From positions 248,001 through 312,000 of the forward strand of contig NZ_CP072801.1 in the NCBI RefSeq assembly GCF_017901135.1: a stretch of DNA of 64,000 nucleotides, given 5' to 3'. This document shows positions 46,042 to 54,560 of the stretch, in pieces (the first letter of the stretch is position 1; the number at the start of each line of letters is the position of its first letter). The translations under genes were made by a program, and so were the position numbers. The notes under the pieces are model-generated. The model was not told the origin of the DNA, ran no database searches, and was given only the letters and a program-made list of their open reading frames with translations. Source of the stretch: Thiothrix litoralis (GTDB lineage Bacteria; Pseudomonadota; Gammaproteobacteria; Thiotrichales; Thiotrichaceae).

Positions 46042-46051
46042 TACTGGCAGG
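46033..46051 (+). terminator. Weak hairpin at the bioA stop codon
   Basis: CCTGC and GCAGG pair around a nine-base loop overlapping the bioA stop, and the next bases are TTTATTAT. This may be a short terminator. The 150 bp that follow, up to the repeat lipoprotein, are very AT-rich and hold only promoter-like sequence. Confidence 0.3.
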
Positions 46052-46210
46052 TTTATTATGTTTATTTTTATACCAAATTGATATTATTTATTGTTTATAT
46101 AAATAAATAATATTGCAGTTTTTATGTTATTTGTGTATTTCCGTAACATATTAGGCTTATACTTATTATAACTAATCTTATTGGCTTGAGAATGATTGAG
46201 GAAATTACTT

Positions 46211-47356
46211 ATGCGTAATATACAATATACAACTAAATTCAATAATGGCAATTTAAGCGTTAAAAAAGTCAATGTACTACTGTCCAGTATTCTATTATCT
46301 GCGTTATTAGGCGCTTGCAGTGCCAATAATGGATCGACGGAAACAGCGGATAATACAACGGACACAACAGGAGCGTCTGCTACAACGGGAACAGGCACAA
46401 CGGGAACGGATACAACGGGAACAGGCACAACGGGAACGGATACAACGGGAACAGGCACAACGGGAACAGGCACAACGGGAACGGATACAACGGGAACGGA
46501 TACAACGGGAACAGGCACAACGGGAACGGATACAACGGGAACAGGCACAACGGGAACAGGCACAACGGGAACAGGCACAACGGGAACGGATACAACGGGA
46601 ACGGATACAACGGGAACGGATACAACGGGAACGGATACAACGGGAACGGATACAACGGGAACGGATACAACGGGAACGGATACAACGGGAACGGATACAA
46701 CGGGAACGGATACAACGGGAATGGATACAACGGGAACGGATACAACGGGAACGGATACAACGGGAACGGATACAACGGGAACGGATACAACGGGAACGGA
46801 TACAACGGGAACAAGTGATGGTACTGGTTTCCCTCCATACTTCACCAAACTGGGTAACGACGGCTTACCACTGTCAGACGATGCGAGTTCTTGGAGTTGT
46901 ATTCTGGATACCAGAACAGGATCCGTGTGGGAAGTAAAAACGGATGACGGCGGTTTGCGTGATAAAGACTGGCGTTATCAGTACAACGGTTCTTCCGGCT
47001 TATCACCTGCGGGTACGGATTACCCTTGTGTGGGCGTGTTCGCTTGTAACCCGATTTCCTACATAGAGACGATGAATGCCTATGCGGTCTGTGGTCAAAC
47101 AAACTGGCATTTGCCTGCGGCTAGTGATATGGCTGGAATTGCTGAGCCACATGATGCGCCTCCACATATTAATCTTGCGGCATTTTCTGTGAATACTGAT
47201 TTGCCTTACTGCATTACCAAGGCAACACCTGGGCGCTACCTAGGTTTCCATTTTGGATTAGAAGTGCCAGCGGGTGCTGATTTACAAGATCTGTTGAGTG
47301 TCGACATGAAAGATTATGATTTCGAGTGCCGCGTATTAAGCATTAGTAATCCATAA
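46211..47356 (+). CDS. Lipoprotein with pentapeptide-repeat stalk and DUF1566-like domain
   Basis: The start at 46211 follows TGAGGA. The 381-residue product has a lipobox (LGAC), then 28 repeats of the five residues TTGT(D/G), coded by a 15-bp minisatellite, making a flexible, possibly glycosylated stalk. The C-terminal 180 residues (SWSCILDTRTGSVWEVKTDD..., WHLPAASDMAGI) resemble DUF1566/Lcl-type domains found in surface proteins. A stalked outer-membrane lipoprotein displaying this domain is likely. The ligand is unknown. Confidence 0.8.
   Translation: MRNIQYTTKFNNGNLSVKKVNVLLSSILLSALLGACSANNGSTETADNTTDTTGASATTGTGTTGTDTTGTGTTGTDTTGTGTTGTGTTGTDTTGTDTTGTGTTGTDTTGTGTTGTGTTGTGTTGTDTTGTDTTGTDTTGTDTTGTDTTGTDTTGTDTTGTDTTGTDTTGMDTTGTDTTGTDTTGTDTTGTDTTGTDTTGTSDGTGFPPYFTKLGNDGLPLSDDASSWSCILDTRTGSVWEVKTDDGGLRDKDWRYQYNGSSGLSPAGTDYPCVGVFACNPISYIETMNAYAVCGQTNWHLPAASDMAGIAEPHDAPPHINLAAFSVNTDLPYCITKATPGRYLGFHFGLEVPAGADLQDLLSVDMKDYDFECRVLSISNP
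46382..46812 (+). repeat. 15-bp minisatellite, 28 full units
   Basis: The unit ACAACGGGAAC(A/G)G(G/A)(C/T) is repeated without gaps. Units ending AGGC (Gly) and GGAT (Asp) are mixed in the first 13 copies, and the last 15 are all Asp type, one with ATGGAT. Because the unit has no stop in several frames, long false reading frames appear on both strands here. Confidence 0.97.
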
Positions 47357-47384
47357 TAAAAAATTATTCTAATAATATTTATAG

Positions 47385-47417
47385 GCTGGAGCTAATGGAG
47401 TTATTCATTGCTCCAGC
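47385..47417 (+). terminator. Hairpin after the repeat lipoprotein gene
   Basis: GCTGGAGC and GCTCCAGC form a perfect eight-base stem, extended by AATG/CATT inside, 28 bp after the stop codon. No T-run follows. It probably ends or protects the upstream mRNA. Confidence 0.45.
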
Positions 47418-47566
47418 ATTAATTGGAATTATTAGTGCTAATTGTTATAAGCCATAAATTAAATATAAGCCAAATGTCGCTGATTCATTACCTGTTATTG
47501 TTATGATTTATGCTATAAATAAAGCGCGAGTTTCGAGTTTTATTTATCAATAAGGATTATTGATTT

Positions 47567-48334
47567 ATGCATAATAAAAAATTTCAGTTAATTCAGCATG
47601 TTGTTGTGTTGTCCATGATTAGCCTGTCCGGTGTCACCGGGTGTTCCACTCTAAATCACATGAATGCTTTAAATGGTGGGATGGATGCCACTATGAGTTC
47701 TAATGAGATTGCAGCCTATGCGGCTAATCAGGAAGCGGTCTATCAGGCATTGCTGACCTTGGCTGGATTGCCTGACCAGCCAGCCAGTACTGAAGAGTGG
47801 AATCAGTTGATTATGGCGGGCGTGCAGTACTCCAATCAGAAATGTGAAAATTACTTGGACGCTGTGAATTGGTCAAAGCAAGGTAGTCAGCGCGAAAGTA
47901 GTTTATTGGGGCAATCTGGCTCATTCACCAACGGCATAATGGGAATTTCCAAGGCGAGTGCGCGTGAGCTGGCCTTGACTGCTGCTGCGTTTGGTTATGC
48001 CCGCGCTGGGTTTGATACCTTGAATGAGGATGTGTTGGCGGGTTTGGAGGCGTCTTCGGTACGCACTGTGGTGCATACCATGCAGCAACAGTACGTGGAG
48101 CGTATCCATGCTAACCAGTATACCAACCGTGTTGGTGCATTCAATGCGTTGCAGGGCTACATTCGTTTATGTATGCCGGGTAATATTGCTGCTGAAGCCA
48201 ACCAGGCGGTACGTAGTGCTAAAGCCGTTGATCAGTCGGGCATGGGGGGTATCAACATGGCACCTTCCATTTCACTCAATGCGCCTGTACCCGTTGTTAA
48301 TGAGTCGCTGCTGGCTACCCCAATTTTGCCGTAA
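47567..48334 (+). CDS. Lipoprotein, unknown, helical
   Basis: The 255-residue product has a signal peptide with lipobox VTGC (about residue 23-26) and a helical body rich in Asn, Ala and Gln. It includes the acidic/aromatic segment AAYAANQEAVYQALLTLAG. The C-terminus is Pro/Val-rich. AAGGATT precedes the start. No family is recognised. It may be co-regulated with the repeat lipoprotein upstream, but a 210-bp AT-rich gap lies between them. Confidence 0.7.
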   Translation: MHNKKFQLIQHVVVLSMISLSGVTGCSTLNHMNALNGGMDATMSSNEIAAYAANQEAVYQALLTLAGLPDQPASTEEWNQLIMAGVQYSNQKCENYLDAVNWSKQGSQRESSLLGQSGSFTNGIMGISKASARELALTAAAFGYARAGFDTLNEDVLAGLEASSVRTVVHTMQQQYVERIHANQYTNRVGAFNALQGYIRLCMPGNIAAEANQAVRSAKAVDQSGMGGINMAPSISLNAPVPVVNESLLATPILP

Positions 48335-48366
48335 TTGTGTCCAGTCTCAACATCGCCAGTGGTTCC

Positions 48367-48863
48367 TTGACATCCTCCCTTCCCTGAAGGAAGGGGATTC
48401 CTACTGCATTCAGCTAGATAGCTGACTGACTTCGGCGGGTTCCTGCTTCACAGAGCGGCCTAAGGCCGCATCTCCACAGGCTAACGTGGTATTTTTTCCA
48501 GCGTGTGTACCGACTTTGAAGCGGAATTGCTGGAATTCGATGGCGAGGATGACCATGTTCACCTACTGGATAAACTATCCGCCAAAAGTGGCAGTCTCGG
48601 CTTTGGTCAATAGTTTAAAGGGGGTTTCTAGCCGAGTGATACGCAAGAAAAATTACCCTAACCTCCATAAGAAACTCTGGCGCGGTGCTTTATGGTCGCC
48701 CAGTTATTTTGCGGGTAGCTGTGGCGGTGCACCTATTTCTCTCATTCGCCAATACATTGAGCAGCAGCAGACACCACACTAAACACTCCGAACATAGGGC
48801 GGCTTCGCCACCCGCGCTATCCTCCCCGACCTGAAGGACGGGGTTTGCCGCGCAACCTGATCA
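48367..48863 (-). mobile_element. IS200/IS605-family element, copy C (relic with tnpA remnant)
   Basis: Both ends match copies A and B: the right end (GTCAA, plus-strand 48367-48371) with the last 80 nt of tnpB, and the left end (to 48863) with 75 matching nt. Between them most of tnpB is gone and a piece of tnpA in the opposite direction remains. It shows that the ancestor was an IS605-type element with divergent tnpA and tnpB, of which copies A and B have kept only tnpB. Confidence 0.85.
48484..48782 (+). pseudogene. tnpA: tnpA (Y1 HUH transposase) remnant
   Basis: The reading starts in one frame with DFEAELLEFDGEDDHVHLL, containing the HUH motif His-Val-His, and continues in another with INYPPKVAVSALVNSLKG...GGAPISLIRQYIEQQ, with the catalytic Tyr in RQYIEQQ. 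One extra G at about 48567-48570 (CTACTGGATAAA) causes the frame change. About 45 N-terminal residues are missing. This gene, if intact elsewhere, would move all five IS605-family copies. Confidence 0.85.
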
Positions 48864-48945
48864 GTGGGGGACGAACGTCCGCCGCCCGTTGTTGCAGGAT
48901 GATTTCGCCCTGTTGGGCAATGGGCAGGATGGTGGGTTGAGTCAT
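48864..48945 (-). pseudogene. 5' stub of a peptide-deformylase-like gene
   Basis: The minus strand from 48945 reads MTQPTILPIAQQGEIILQQR followed by AADVRPP, then runs into IS copy C. The pattern of Ile-Leu-Pro-Ile, Gly-Glu, Leu and Ala-x-x-Val recalls the start of peptide deformylases (for example LPILxxGxPxLRxxAxxV). The rest of the gene is not on the other side of the IS, so it was deleted. Only 27 residues can be judged, so the family is a guess. Confidence 0.4.
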
Positions 48946-49051
48946 GGTTGTTGGCACGGTTTTTAGCTCAGTTGAACGGTTTCTGGATGTCATTATACTT
49001 TAGTGGGATGATGTTATACTGACCCGATTTACCCTTGCAGAGAGCCGTTTG

Positions 49052-50317
49052 ATGCTGCCGAATAATGACAATACTAACGAAGGCTTGTTTCTTCCCTCAC
49101 CCCCGCTACAACCCAAGGCTCGTTGGGAGCATGTGCTGCCGTTGTTGAGCCGTTTGTTGGTGTGGGGCATTATTTTCGGTTTGTTGGCCTTACTCAGCTC
49201 CTTTTTCACCCTGATTTTCCTGACGTTTGTGTTCGCTTACTTGCAATCAGGCATTGTGGATATGCTGACCCGACGGATGCGCTGGCTGCGTGTGCCCGTG
49301 GTGATTATGGTCGGCACCTTGTTTCTGGGGGCCATTATTGCCGTGAGCTTGTTTCTTGCGCCACAGGTGTATCAGCAGGCGACGGGGTTTGCGAAAGGCT
49401 TCTTTGTCTACATGGAACGCATTGATACGGAAGTGCTGGATCTGGCGGAACGTTACCCGGTGCTGCAAGAGGCTATCCCGGAATTACGTCGCCCGCCTGC
49501 GCCCACGACACCTGCACCGGCTATTCCTACATGGGCTGCGCCCGCCGCCCCGGTAATAAATGATACTGCCGTTGCTAACTCTGCCAACGGCGCTGCCGAT
49601 ACGATGCCCCGGACATTTCGGGATTCCCCCACCAGCCTGTTGTTGGGGTTTTTTACCGGATCGGATAAGCCTGTCGATGGGCGCGAAGCAGTGAAAGTGG
49701 GTCTGGATCAGTTGACCCATTTCAGTGGTCAAGCGCTGGGAATTTTAACCACTTTTCTGCTGGCGCTGTTGTTTGCTTTCCTGATTGTGCTGGATCTGCC
49801 GCATTTGGTGGCAAGTGTGCGCGATTTGGAAAATACCCGCTTACGGTTTATCTACGTGGAAGTGGCGGATAATATCTACCAGTTCGGTAAAGTATTGGGT
49901 CATGCCATGCAGGCACAATTTTACATTGCGTGTGTGAATACGGTGTTGACTGCGATTGGGGTGTCATTTTTAGGGATGGGCGAGCACATGGCATTCCTTG
50001 CCGTGCTGGTCTTCTTGTTTAGTTTTGTGCCGGTGGCGGGCGTCTTCATCAGTTCAGTGCCGATTTGCCTGATCGCGCTGAATACCGGCGGCGCGAATCT
50101 GATGTTGTTGAGCATTGGCATGATCATCGTTATTCATCTAGTGGAAGGCTATGTTTTGAACCCGCTGATTTATGGCGCACGTCTGCGGGTTAACCCGGTG
50201 ATCGTGCTGATTATTCTCACGGTTGGTGGTAAGTTGTTCCATATCTGGGGCTTGATCCTGGGGTTGCCGGTGTGCATTTACCTGTTTGGTCATGCTATTC
50301 GTTACCGTAAGATGTGA
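49052..50317 (+). CDS. AI-2E-family (PerM-like) membrane protein
   Basis: The 421-residue protein has about seven to eight membrane helices and the family motif in the C-terminal half (FLGMGEHMAFLAVLVFLFSFVPVAGVFISSVP, then EGYVLNPLIYGARLRVNPV). A Pro/Ala-rich, Asn/Thr linker (about 150-200) lies between the two membrane parts. Members export small molecules or act as antiporters, and function cannot be inferred further. It is followed by the hydrogenase operon on the same strand, separated by a 90-bp gap with an FNR-like box. Confidence 0.85.
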   Translation: MLPNNDNTNEGLFLPSPPLQPKARWEHVLPLLSRLLVWGIIFGLLALLSSFFTLIFLTFVFAYLQSGIVDMLTRRMRWLRVPVVIMVGTLFLGAIIAVSLFLAPQVYQQATGFAKGFFVYMERIDTEVLDLAERYPVLQEAIPELRRPPAPTTPAPAIPTWAAPAAPVINDTAVANSANGAADTMPRTFRDSPTSLLLGFFTGSDKPVDGREAVKVGLDQLTHFSGQALGILTTFLLALLFAFLIVLDLPHLVASVRDLENTRLRFIYVEVADNIYQFGKVLGHAMQAQFYIACVNTVLTAIGVSFLGMGEHMAFLAVLVFLFSFVPVAGVFISSVPICLIALNTGGANLMLLSIGMIIVIHLVEGYVLNPLIYGARLRVNPVIVLIILTVGGKLFHIWGLILGLPVCIYLFGHAIRYRKM

Positions 50318-50329
50318 TTTTCATTTGTA

Positions 50330-50343
50330 TTGACCAATATCAA
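50330..50343 (+). promoter_or_regulatory. FNR/Anr-like box upstream of the hydrogenase operon
   Basis: TTGAC-CAAT-ATCAA differs by one base from the FNR consensus TTGAT-N4-ATCAA. It lies 65 bp before the first gene of the hydrogenase operon, a normal position for activation. Oxygen-dependent control of the hydrogenase would fit. Confirmation of a bound regulator is lacking. Confidence 0.6.
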
Positions 50344-50407
50344 GCACTTATTGCCGAAACACGCCACAATGTCTGTCATGGCAATTAAACTTAATAAGTG
50401 AATCATT

Positions 50408-50923
50408 ATGTTGGTGTTAGGTATTGGCAATATCCTGTTACAGGATGAAGGGATCGGCATCCATCTTCTCAACTTCATGGAAAGGTGTTTTCCCGCGTTC
50501 CCGGATGTGACCTATCTGGATGGTGGTACCTTGAGCTTTACCCTCGCCAGCGACATCGAAGAACACGATCACTTGCTGGTGCTGGATGCGGTGGAATTGA
50601 ATGCAGCCCCCGGTACCTTATGCTGTTACGAAAATGAGGCGATGGATCATTTTCTCGGTACAGCCAAGCGCAGCGCCCACGAAGTGGGTTTGCTGGATTT
50701 GATGGATATTGCCCGCCTGACCGATCACTTACCCAAACACCGCGCCTTGGTCGGTATCCAGTACCAGACCTTTGGGTGGGGCGAGCAGCCGACGCTGCGG
50801 GTAAAGCACAATATTCCGCTGGCAGGCCGTCTGGCTGCCAATGTCTTACAAAAGTGGGAGTTCGAGGCGCATCCGCCGTGCCGACCTCTCCGTCAAGCAC
50901 CCAAGTTGGAGATCGCGCTATGA
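50408..50923 (+). CDS. hynD: Hydrogenase maturation protease (HyaD/HynD type)
   Basis: This endopeptidase removes the C-terminal tail of the [NiFe] large subunit after nickel insertion. The 171 residues show the family pattern: GIGNILLQDEGIGIHLL with the nickel-binding Glu/Asp, LDGGTL, LVLDAVELNAAPGT with the second Asp, and His in AHEVGLLDL. It is the first gene of the operon and overlaps hupH (ATGA). Its substrate should be HynL at 56.2 kb, which has a 14-residue tail after the last Cys-x2-Cys-x3-His-like motif. Confidence 0.92.
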   Translation: MLVLGIGNILLQDEGIGIHLLNFMERCFPAFPDVTYLDGGTLSFTLASDIEEHDHLLVLDAVELNAAPGTLCCYENEAMDHFLGTAKRSAHEVGLLDLMDIARLTDHLPKHRALVGIQYQTFGWGEQPTLRVKHNIPLAGRLAANVLQKWEFEAHPPCRPLRQAPKLEIAL

Positions 50924-51345
50924 GTCTACATGCTATTCCTGTTCACGCCGAAGCCGCCGTCACGGGCAACTTGCGCCCCGTGCAGCACGAAATCCGCCAA
51001 GCACTGAGTGAGCTGATTGCGCATGGCACGCACGGCATGATCGACTTGCACAGCTTGCCATTTTCACCACAGGAATATGCGGCACTGGATGATTTTCTGG
51101 GTGAAGGCGAAATCGACCTGACCCTCAATGTGCTGGGCAAAACCCGCTTGCGTGAAAGCAGCTATGCTGGCATCTGGCGTGTTGAACACTTTGACGACAA
51201 CGACAAACGTATCGGTTATTTCATCGAAATTGGTCATGTGCCGGAAATCCTGCGTTCCCAATGCGACGACATTAAGGAAGGCTTGGCGACCATGACCACG
51301 ATTCTCGCGATGGAGGAAAATGATAATGAGGACGACGCAACATGA
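50920..51345 (+). CDS. hupH: HupH/HyaF-type hydrogenase expression protein
   Basis: The 141-residue protein is close to the C-terminal part of HupH/HyaF: LHSLPFSPQEYAALDDFLGEG, ESSYAGIWRVEHFD and YFIEIGHVPEILRSQ. These proteins help mature the small subunit Fe-S clusters, and their exact role is unsettled. It overlaps hynD by 4 bp and overlaps the start of hynS by about 20-26 bp, so the three are coupled. It is shorter than HyaF of E. coli, which has an extra N-terminal part. Confidence 0.85.
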   Translation: MSLHAIPVHAEAAVTGNLRPVQHEIRQALSELIAHGTHGMIDLHSLPFSPQEYAALDDFLGEGEIDLTLNVLGKTRLRESSYAGIWRVEHFDDNDKRIGYFIEIGHVPEILRSQCDDIKEGLATMTTILAMEENDNEDDAT

Positions 51346-52438
51346 ACCCCACGAGGAAACCTTAGGCGAACGCCTACGCTCGCAAGGTATTTCGCGGCGC
51401 GGTTTCCTGAAATTCTGCGGCCTGCTGGCATCCAGCATGGCGCTTGCCCCGGCGATGGTGCCGAAAATCGCGGCAGCGCTGGAACAGGCCAAACGCCCTT
51501 CAGTGATCTGGCTTTCCTTTCAGGAATGCACCGGTTGCACCGAATCCCTGACCCGTTCCCACAGCCCTAGTATCGAAGGCTTGATCTTCGATGCCATCTC
51601 GCTGGATTACCACCATACCCTGCAAGCCGCCTCTGGTTATGGCGCGGAAGAAGCGCGTGCCGAGGCGATGAAAGAACACTACGGCAAGTACGTGTTGGTC
51701 GTGGATGGTTCTATTCCAATCGGCAACCCCGGCTTTTCCACCATCGCCGGTATCAGCAATCTGGATATGTTGAAAGAAGCTGCCGCAGGCGCAGCAGCGA
51801 TTATCGCGGTGGGGACGTGTGCTGCCTTCGGTGGTTTGCCGAAAGCTGACCCGAACCCGACGGGCGCGGTCTCTGTTGCCGACATCATCAAGGACAAGCC
51901 GATCATTAACGTGTCCGGTTGCCCGCCGATTCCGGTGGTGATTACCGGTACGATTGCCCACATTCTGACGTTTGGTATACCTGAGCTGGACAGTTTGGGG
52001 CGTCCGAAAGCGTTTTACGGGCAAAATATCCACGACCGTTGCTACCGCCGTCCGTTTTACGAACGCGGTCTGTTTGCGGAAACTTTCGATGACGAAGGCG
52101 CAAAAGCAGGCTGGTGTTTGTACAAGCTCGGCTGCAAAGGGCCCGTCACTTACAACGCTTGCGCCACCCTCAAATGGAACGAAGGCACTAGCTTCCCGAT
52201 TGAAGCCGGGCATGGTTGCATTGGCTGTTCCGAACCCAACTTTTGGGATTTCGGCGGCTTCTATAAGGCGCTATCCATTCCCACCGGTATGACGGGGCAA
52301 ACGGCTGTTTATGCCGCTGCTGCCGGGATTGCCGTCGGGGTCGCCGCTGGTGCGATGAACAAGAAAGCCAAGACGGATGCTGCTGGTTTGCACAAAACCG
52401 TCACCGTCGATGAATTGAATCAGGAGTCACCGTCATGA
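51326..52438 (+). CDS. hynS: [NiFe] hydrogenase small subunit
   Basis: HynS carries three Fe-S clusters that pass electrons from the active site. The protein has a twin-arginine signal SRRGFLKFCG (about residue 25) for folded export. Ligands for the proximal cluster are in FQECTGCTESL, VGTCAAFGG and SGCPPIPV. Distal and medial cluster ligands are in the CYRRPFYERG/GWCLYKLGCKGP and GCIGCSEPNFW regions. The proximal site is CTGC, not the CTCC of oxygen-tolerant enzymes. A C-terminal hydrophobic stretch may anchor it. The start could be the ATG at 51320 or at 51326. Confidence 0.93.
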   Translation: MRTTQHEPHEETLGERLRSQGISRRGFLKFCGLLASSMALAPAMVPKIAAALEQAKRPSVIWLSFQECTGCTESLTRSHSPSIEGLIFDAISLDYHHTLQAASGYGAEEARAEAMKEHYGKYVLVVDGSIPIGNPGFSTIAGISNLDMLKEAAAGAAAIIAVGTCAAFGGLPKADPNPTGAVSVADIIKDKPIINVSGCPPIPVVITGTIAHILTFGIPELDSLGRPKAFYGQNIHDRCYRRPFYERGLFAETFDDEGAKAGWCLYKLGCKGPVTYNACATLKWNEGTSFPIEAGHGCIGCSEPNFWDFGGFYKALSIPTGMTGQTAVYAAAAGIAVGVAAGAMNKKAKTDAAGLHKTVTVDELNQESPS

Positions 52439-53097
52439 ATGAAGTCGATTTCCTGTTATGGGTAAAAGGGCCAGCGTTTACCGTTGCCGTGGTGATCTTT
52501 GTCGCGGGTTTGGTGTTACGTCTGTTTGAAATCCTCTCGCTGGGGCGCAAACACAATTTCGCCGTGAGCAAAGGTGACCCGATGCAGGGCGGCCTGCGTG
52601 AAATGTGGCGACGTTCCATCCCGGCGGACAAGGCCACGTTTGAGCGTTCCCTGTTCACTATTGTGGCGGGGTATGTGTTCCACATTGGCCTGTTTGTGGT
52701 GATCTTCCTGTTGGCGGCACATATTGCGCTGATCAAGAGCGTGATTGGGTTTGGTTGGCCGAATTTGCCTACCCCGGTGGTGGATGCGTTTGCGGTCGTG
52801 ACCATGATTGCGCTGATTGCGGTGCTGGTGCATCGCCTGCGCCATCCGGTGAAACGCTTCTTGTCAAAGCCGGGTGATTACGTGGTGTGGGCAGTGACGT
52901 TTCTGCCGCTGCTGACGGGCTACATGGCTTACCACCACTTGTTGCTGTCGCCGCAGATGATGCTGGGCTTGCATATTCTCAGCGTGGAATTGCTGCTGGT
53001 GCTGTTCCCGTTTACCAAGCTGATGCACGCTTTCACACTGTTTCTGTCCCGCTGGTATAACGGCGCGACAATGGGAATGCGGGGGGTTAAATCATGA
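52435..53097 (+). CDS. isp1: Isp1, membrane cytochrome b of the hydrogenase
   Basis: The 220-residue protein has about five membrane helices and conserved His residues (VFHIGLFVVIFLLAAHIALI, YMAYHHLLLS, GLHILSVELL) that can bind two hemes. This is the nitrate-reductase-gamma/DsrM-like fold known for Isp1. It links the periplasmic hydrogenase with the quinone pool or Isp2. Its ATG overlaps hynS by 4 bp and its stop overlaps isp2. Confidence 0.9.
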   Translation: MNEVDFLLWVKGPAFTVAVVIFVAGLVLRLFEILSLGRKHNFAVSKGDPMQGGLREMWRRSIPADKATFERSLFTIVAGYVFHIGLFVVIFLLAAHIALIKSVIGFGWPNLPTPVVDAFAVVTMIALIAVLVHRLRHPVKRFLSKPGDYVVWAVTFLPLLTGYMAYHHLLLSPQMMLGLHILSVELLLVLFPFTKLMHAFTLFLSRWYNGATMGMRGVKS

Positions 53098-54377
53098 GCG
53101 TACTGACACTCGAACGCGGTATCAACGCCTTCAAGGCGCAAATCGACGCGCCAATGGCGAGCTTCTTTTCTTCCTGCGTTTCCTGCGGGATGTGTGCGGA
53201 AGCCTGTTTGTTCTACACCGAAAACCCTGACCCCAAGTTCACGCCCATCTACAAGCTGGAGCCGATGCGCCGCGTGTGGGAACAGGAATACACCCTGATC
53301 GGCAAACTCAAAGCCAAGCTGGGCTTGAGCAAACCCGTGACCGACGCAGAACTCGCCGAATGGCAGGAACTGGTCTACAACAACTGTTCACTGTGCGGAC
53401 GTTGTTCGGCAGTTTGCCCAGTCGGTAACGACATCACCTACATGATCCGCAAAATGCGTGAGGGCATGGTTGCCTCCGGTCACGCGCCGGAAGGCTTGAT
53501 TGGCGCATCCACCCGTGCCGTACAGATCGGCAGCCCGATGGGGGTGAAACTGCCTGCCCTGCAAGCACAGGTCAAACACGTCGAAAAACACACTGGCATG
53601 GAAGTTCCCTTCGACAAGGAAGGCGCGGAATACTTGCTGATGCTGTCCTCGATGGAAATCATGAATTACCCCGAGTACTTGGAAGCGGTTGCCAAAATCC
53701 TTACCAACGCAGGCAAGACTTGGACGCTGAGTTCAGAGTGTTTCGAGGCCACCAATTCCGGTATCCAGATCGGCTCGTCCGACATTGCGCGGGAGTTGGT
53801 CAGCCGGGTGGTCGCTGCCGCCGAAAAGCTCAAAGTCAAAACCGTGATCAGCCCCGAATGCGGGCACGCTTACACCGCCTTGCGTTGGGAAGGGCCCAAC
53901 CTGATTGGTCGCCCGTACACCTTCGCCGCTAAGCACATTGTCGAAGTGCTGGATGAATTACGGGTAGCAGGCTTGCTGGAAACCGAAGGTTTCGAGGACG
54001 CCAAAATGACCTTCCACGACCCTTGCCAGTTGGTACGGCGCGGTGGCGTGGTGCAACAACCGCGCAACCTGATGAACATGGTGGCGAAAAACTTCGTGGA
54101 AATGGCCGACCACGGCACCATGAACTGGTGCTGCGGCGCAGGCGGTGGTGTCAGCGCCAATGAAGATGCGGAAGAAGTGAAGATGAAAGCCTTCCAGCGC
54201 AAGAAAAAGCAGCTCGATGAACTCAAGGTCGACACGCTGGTAACGGCTTGCGCCAACTGCCGCATCCAGTTGGAGGAAGGGCTGGAAGTAAACCAGATGG
54301 ATATGCCGGTAGTCGGCTTGACCGAAATGATCGCCGAACATCTGGTGGAACGCAAAGACAAGGGAGGTGCAGCATGA
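53094..54377 (+). CDS. isp2: Isp2, HdrD/DsrK-like iron-sulfur protein
   Basis: The 427 residues show two [4Fe-4S] motifs (SCVSCGMCAEACLF and NNCSLCGRCSAVCPVG) followed by two CCG domains (SPECGHAYT...; CCGAGGGVS...CANCR). This matches the heterodisulfide-reductase-D-like Isp2 of Thiocapsa-type hydrogenases. It should sit on the cytoplasmic side and exchange electrons with a thiol/disulfide or sulfur carrier. Its stop overlaps the inferred native start of the next gene (ATGA at 54374-54377), right where IS copy E is inserted. Confidence 0.92.
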   Translation: MSVLTLERGINAFKAQIDAPMASFFSSCVSCGMCAEACLFYTENPDPKFTPIYKLEPMRRVWEQEYTLIGKLKAKLGLSKPVTDAELAEWQELVYNNCSLCGRCSAVCPVGNDITYMIRKMREGMVASGHAPEGLIGASTRAVQIGSPMGVKLPALQAQVKHVEKHTGMEVPFDKEGAEYLLMLSSMEIMNYPEYLEAVAKILTNAGKTWTLSSECFEATNSGIQIGSSDIARELVSRVVAAAEKLKVKTVISPECGHAYTALRWEGPNLIGRPYTFAAKHIVEVLDELRVAGLLETEGFEDAKMTFHDPCQLVRRGGVVQQPRNLMNMVAKNFVEMADHGTMNWCCGAGGGVSANEDAEEVKMKAFQRKKKQLDELKVDTLVTACANCRIQLEEGLEVNQMDMPVVGLTEMIAEHLVERKDKGGAA

Positions 54378-54379
54378 TC

Positions 54380-54560
54380 TTGACTACTCCCCACGGCTAA
54401 AGCCGGGGGATTCCTAATTCACCGAGAACAGGACGACGACACCGAAATGCCATCGCCACTAACATTCTCTCCAAAGGCTAACACCGCCAGCCCGGCGGCT
54501 AAAATGTTACGTGCTGCATTCACGTCACGGTCGTGGGTTGTGCCGCATTCGGGGCACTCC
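54380..54560 (-). ncRNA. Putative omega RNA (reRNA) of copy E
   Basis: By the layout of studied TnpB systems, the RNA would cover the tnpB 3' end and the hairpin CCCCACGGCTAAAGCCGGGG, and continue into the flank from 54379 downwards. The guide would thus read the antisense of the isp2 3' end. Only the position is inferred, and its 5' limit is arbitrary. Confidence 0.35.

Noticed and set aside
46382-46812. CRISPR array
   Set aside because: The 15-bp units are directly joined, with no spacers, and lie inside a coding region.
46084-46848. A 254-residue minus-strand frame of VVSVP repeats
   Set aside because: It is the reverse reading of the 15-bp minisatellite, whose unit has no stop in several frames. 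The plus-strand lipoprotein has the signal sequence and a real C-terminal domain.
51500-51560. Oxygen-tolerant hydrogenase
   Set aside because: The proximal-cluster motif reads CTGC. Oxygen-tolerant group 1d small subunits have extra Cys (CTCC) there.
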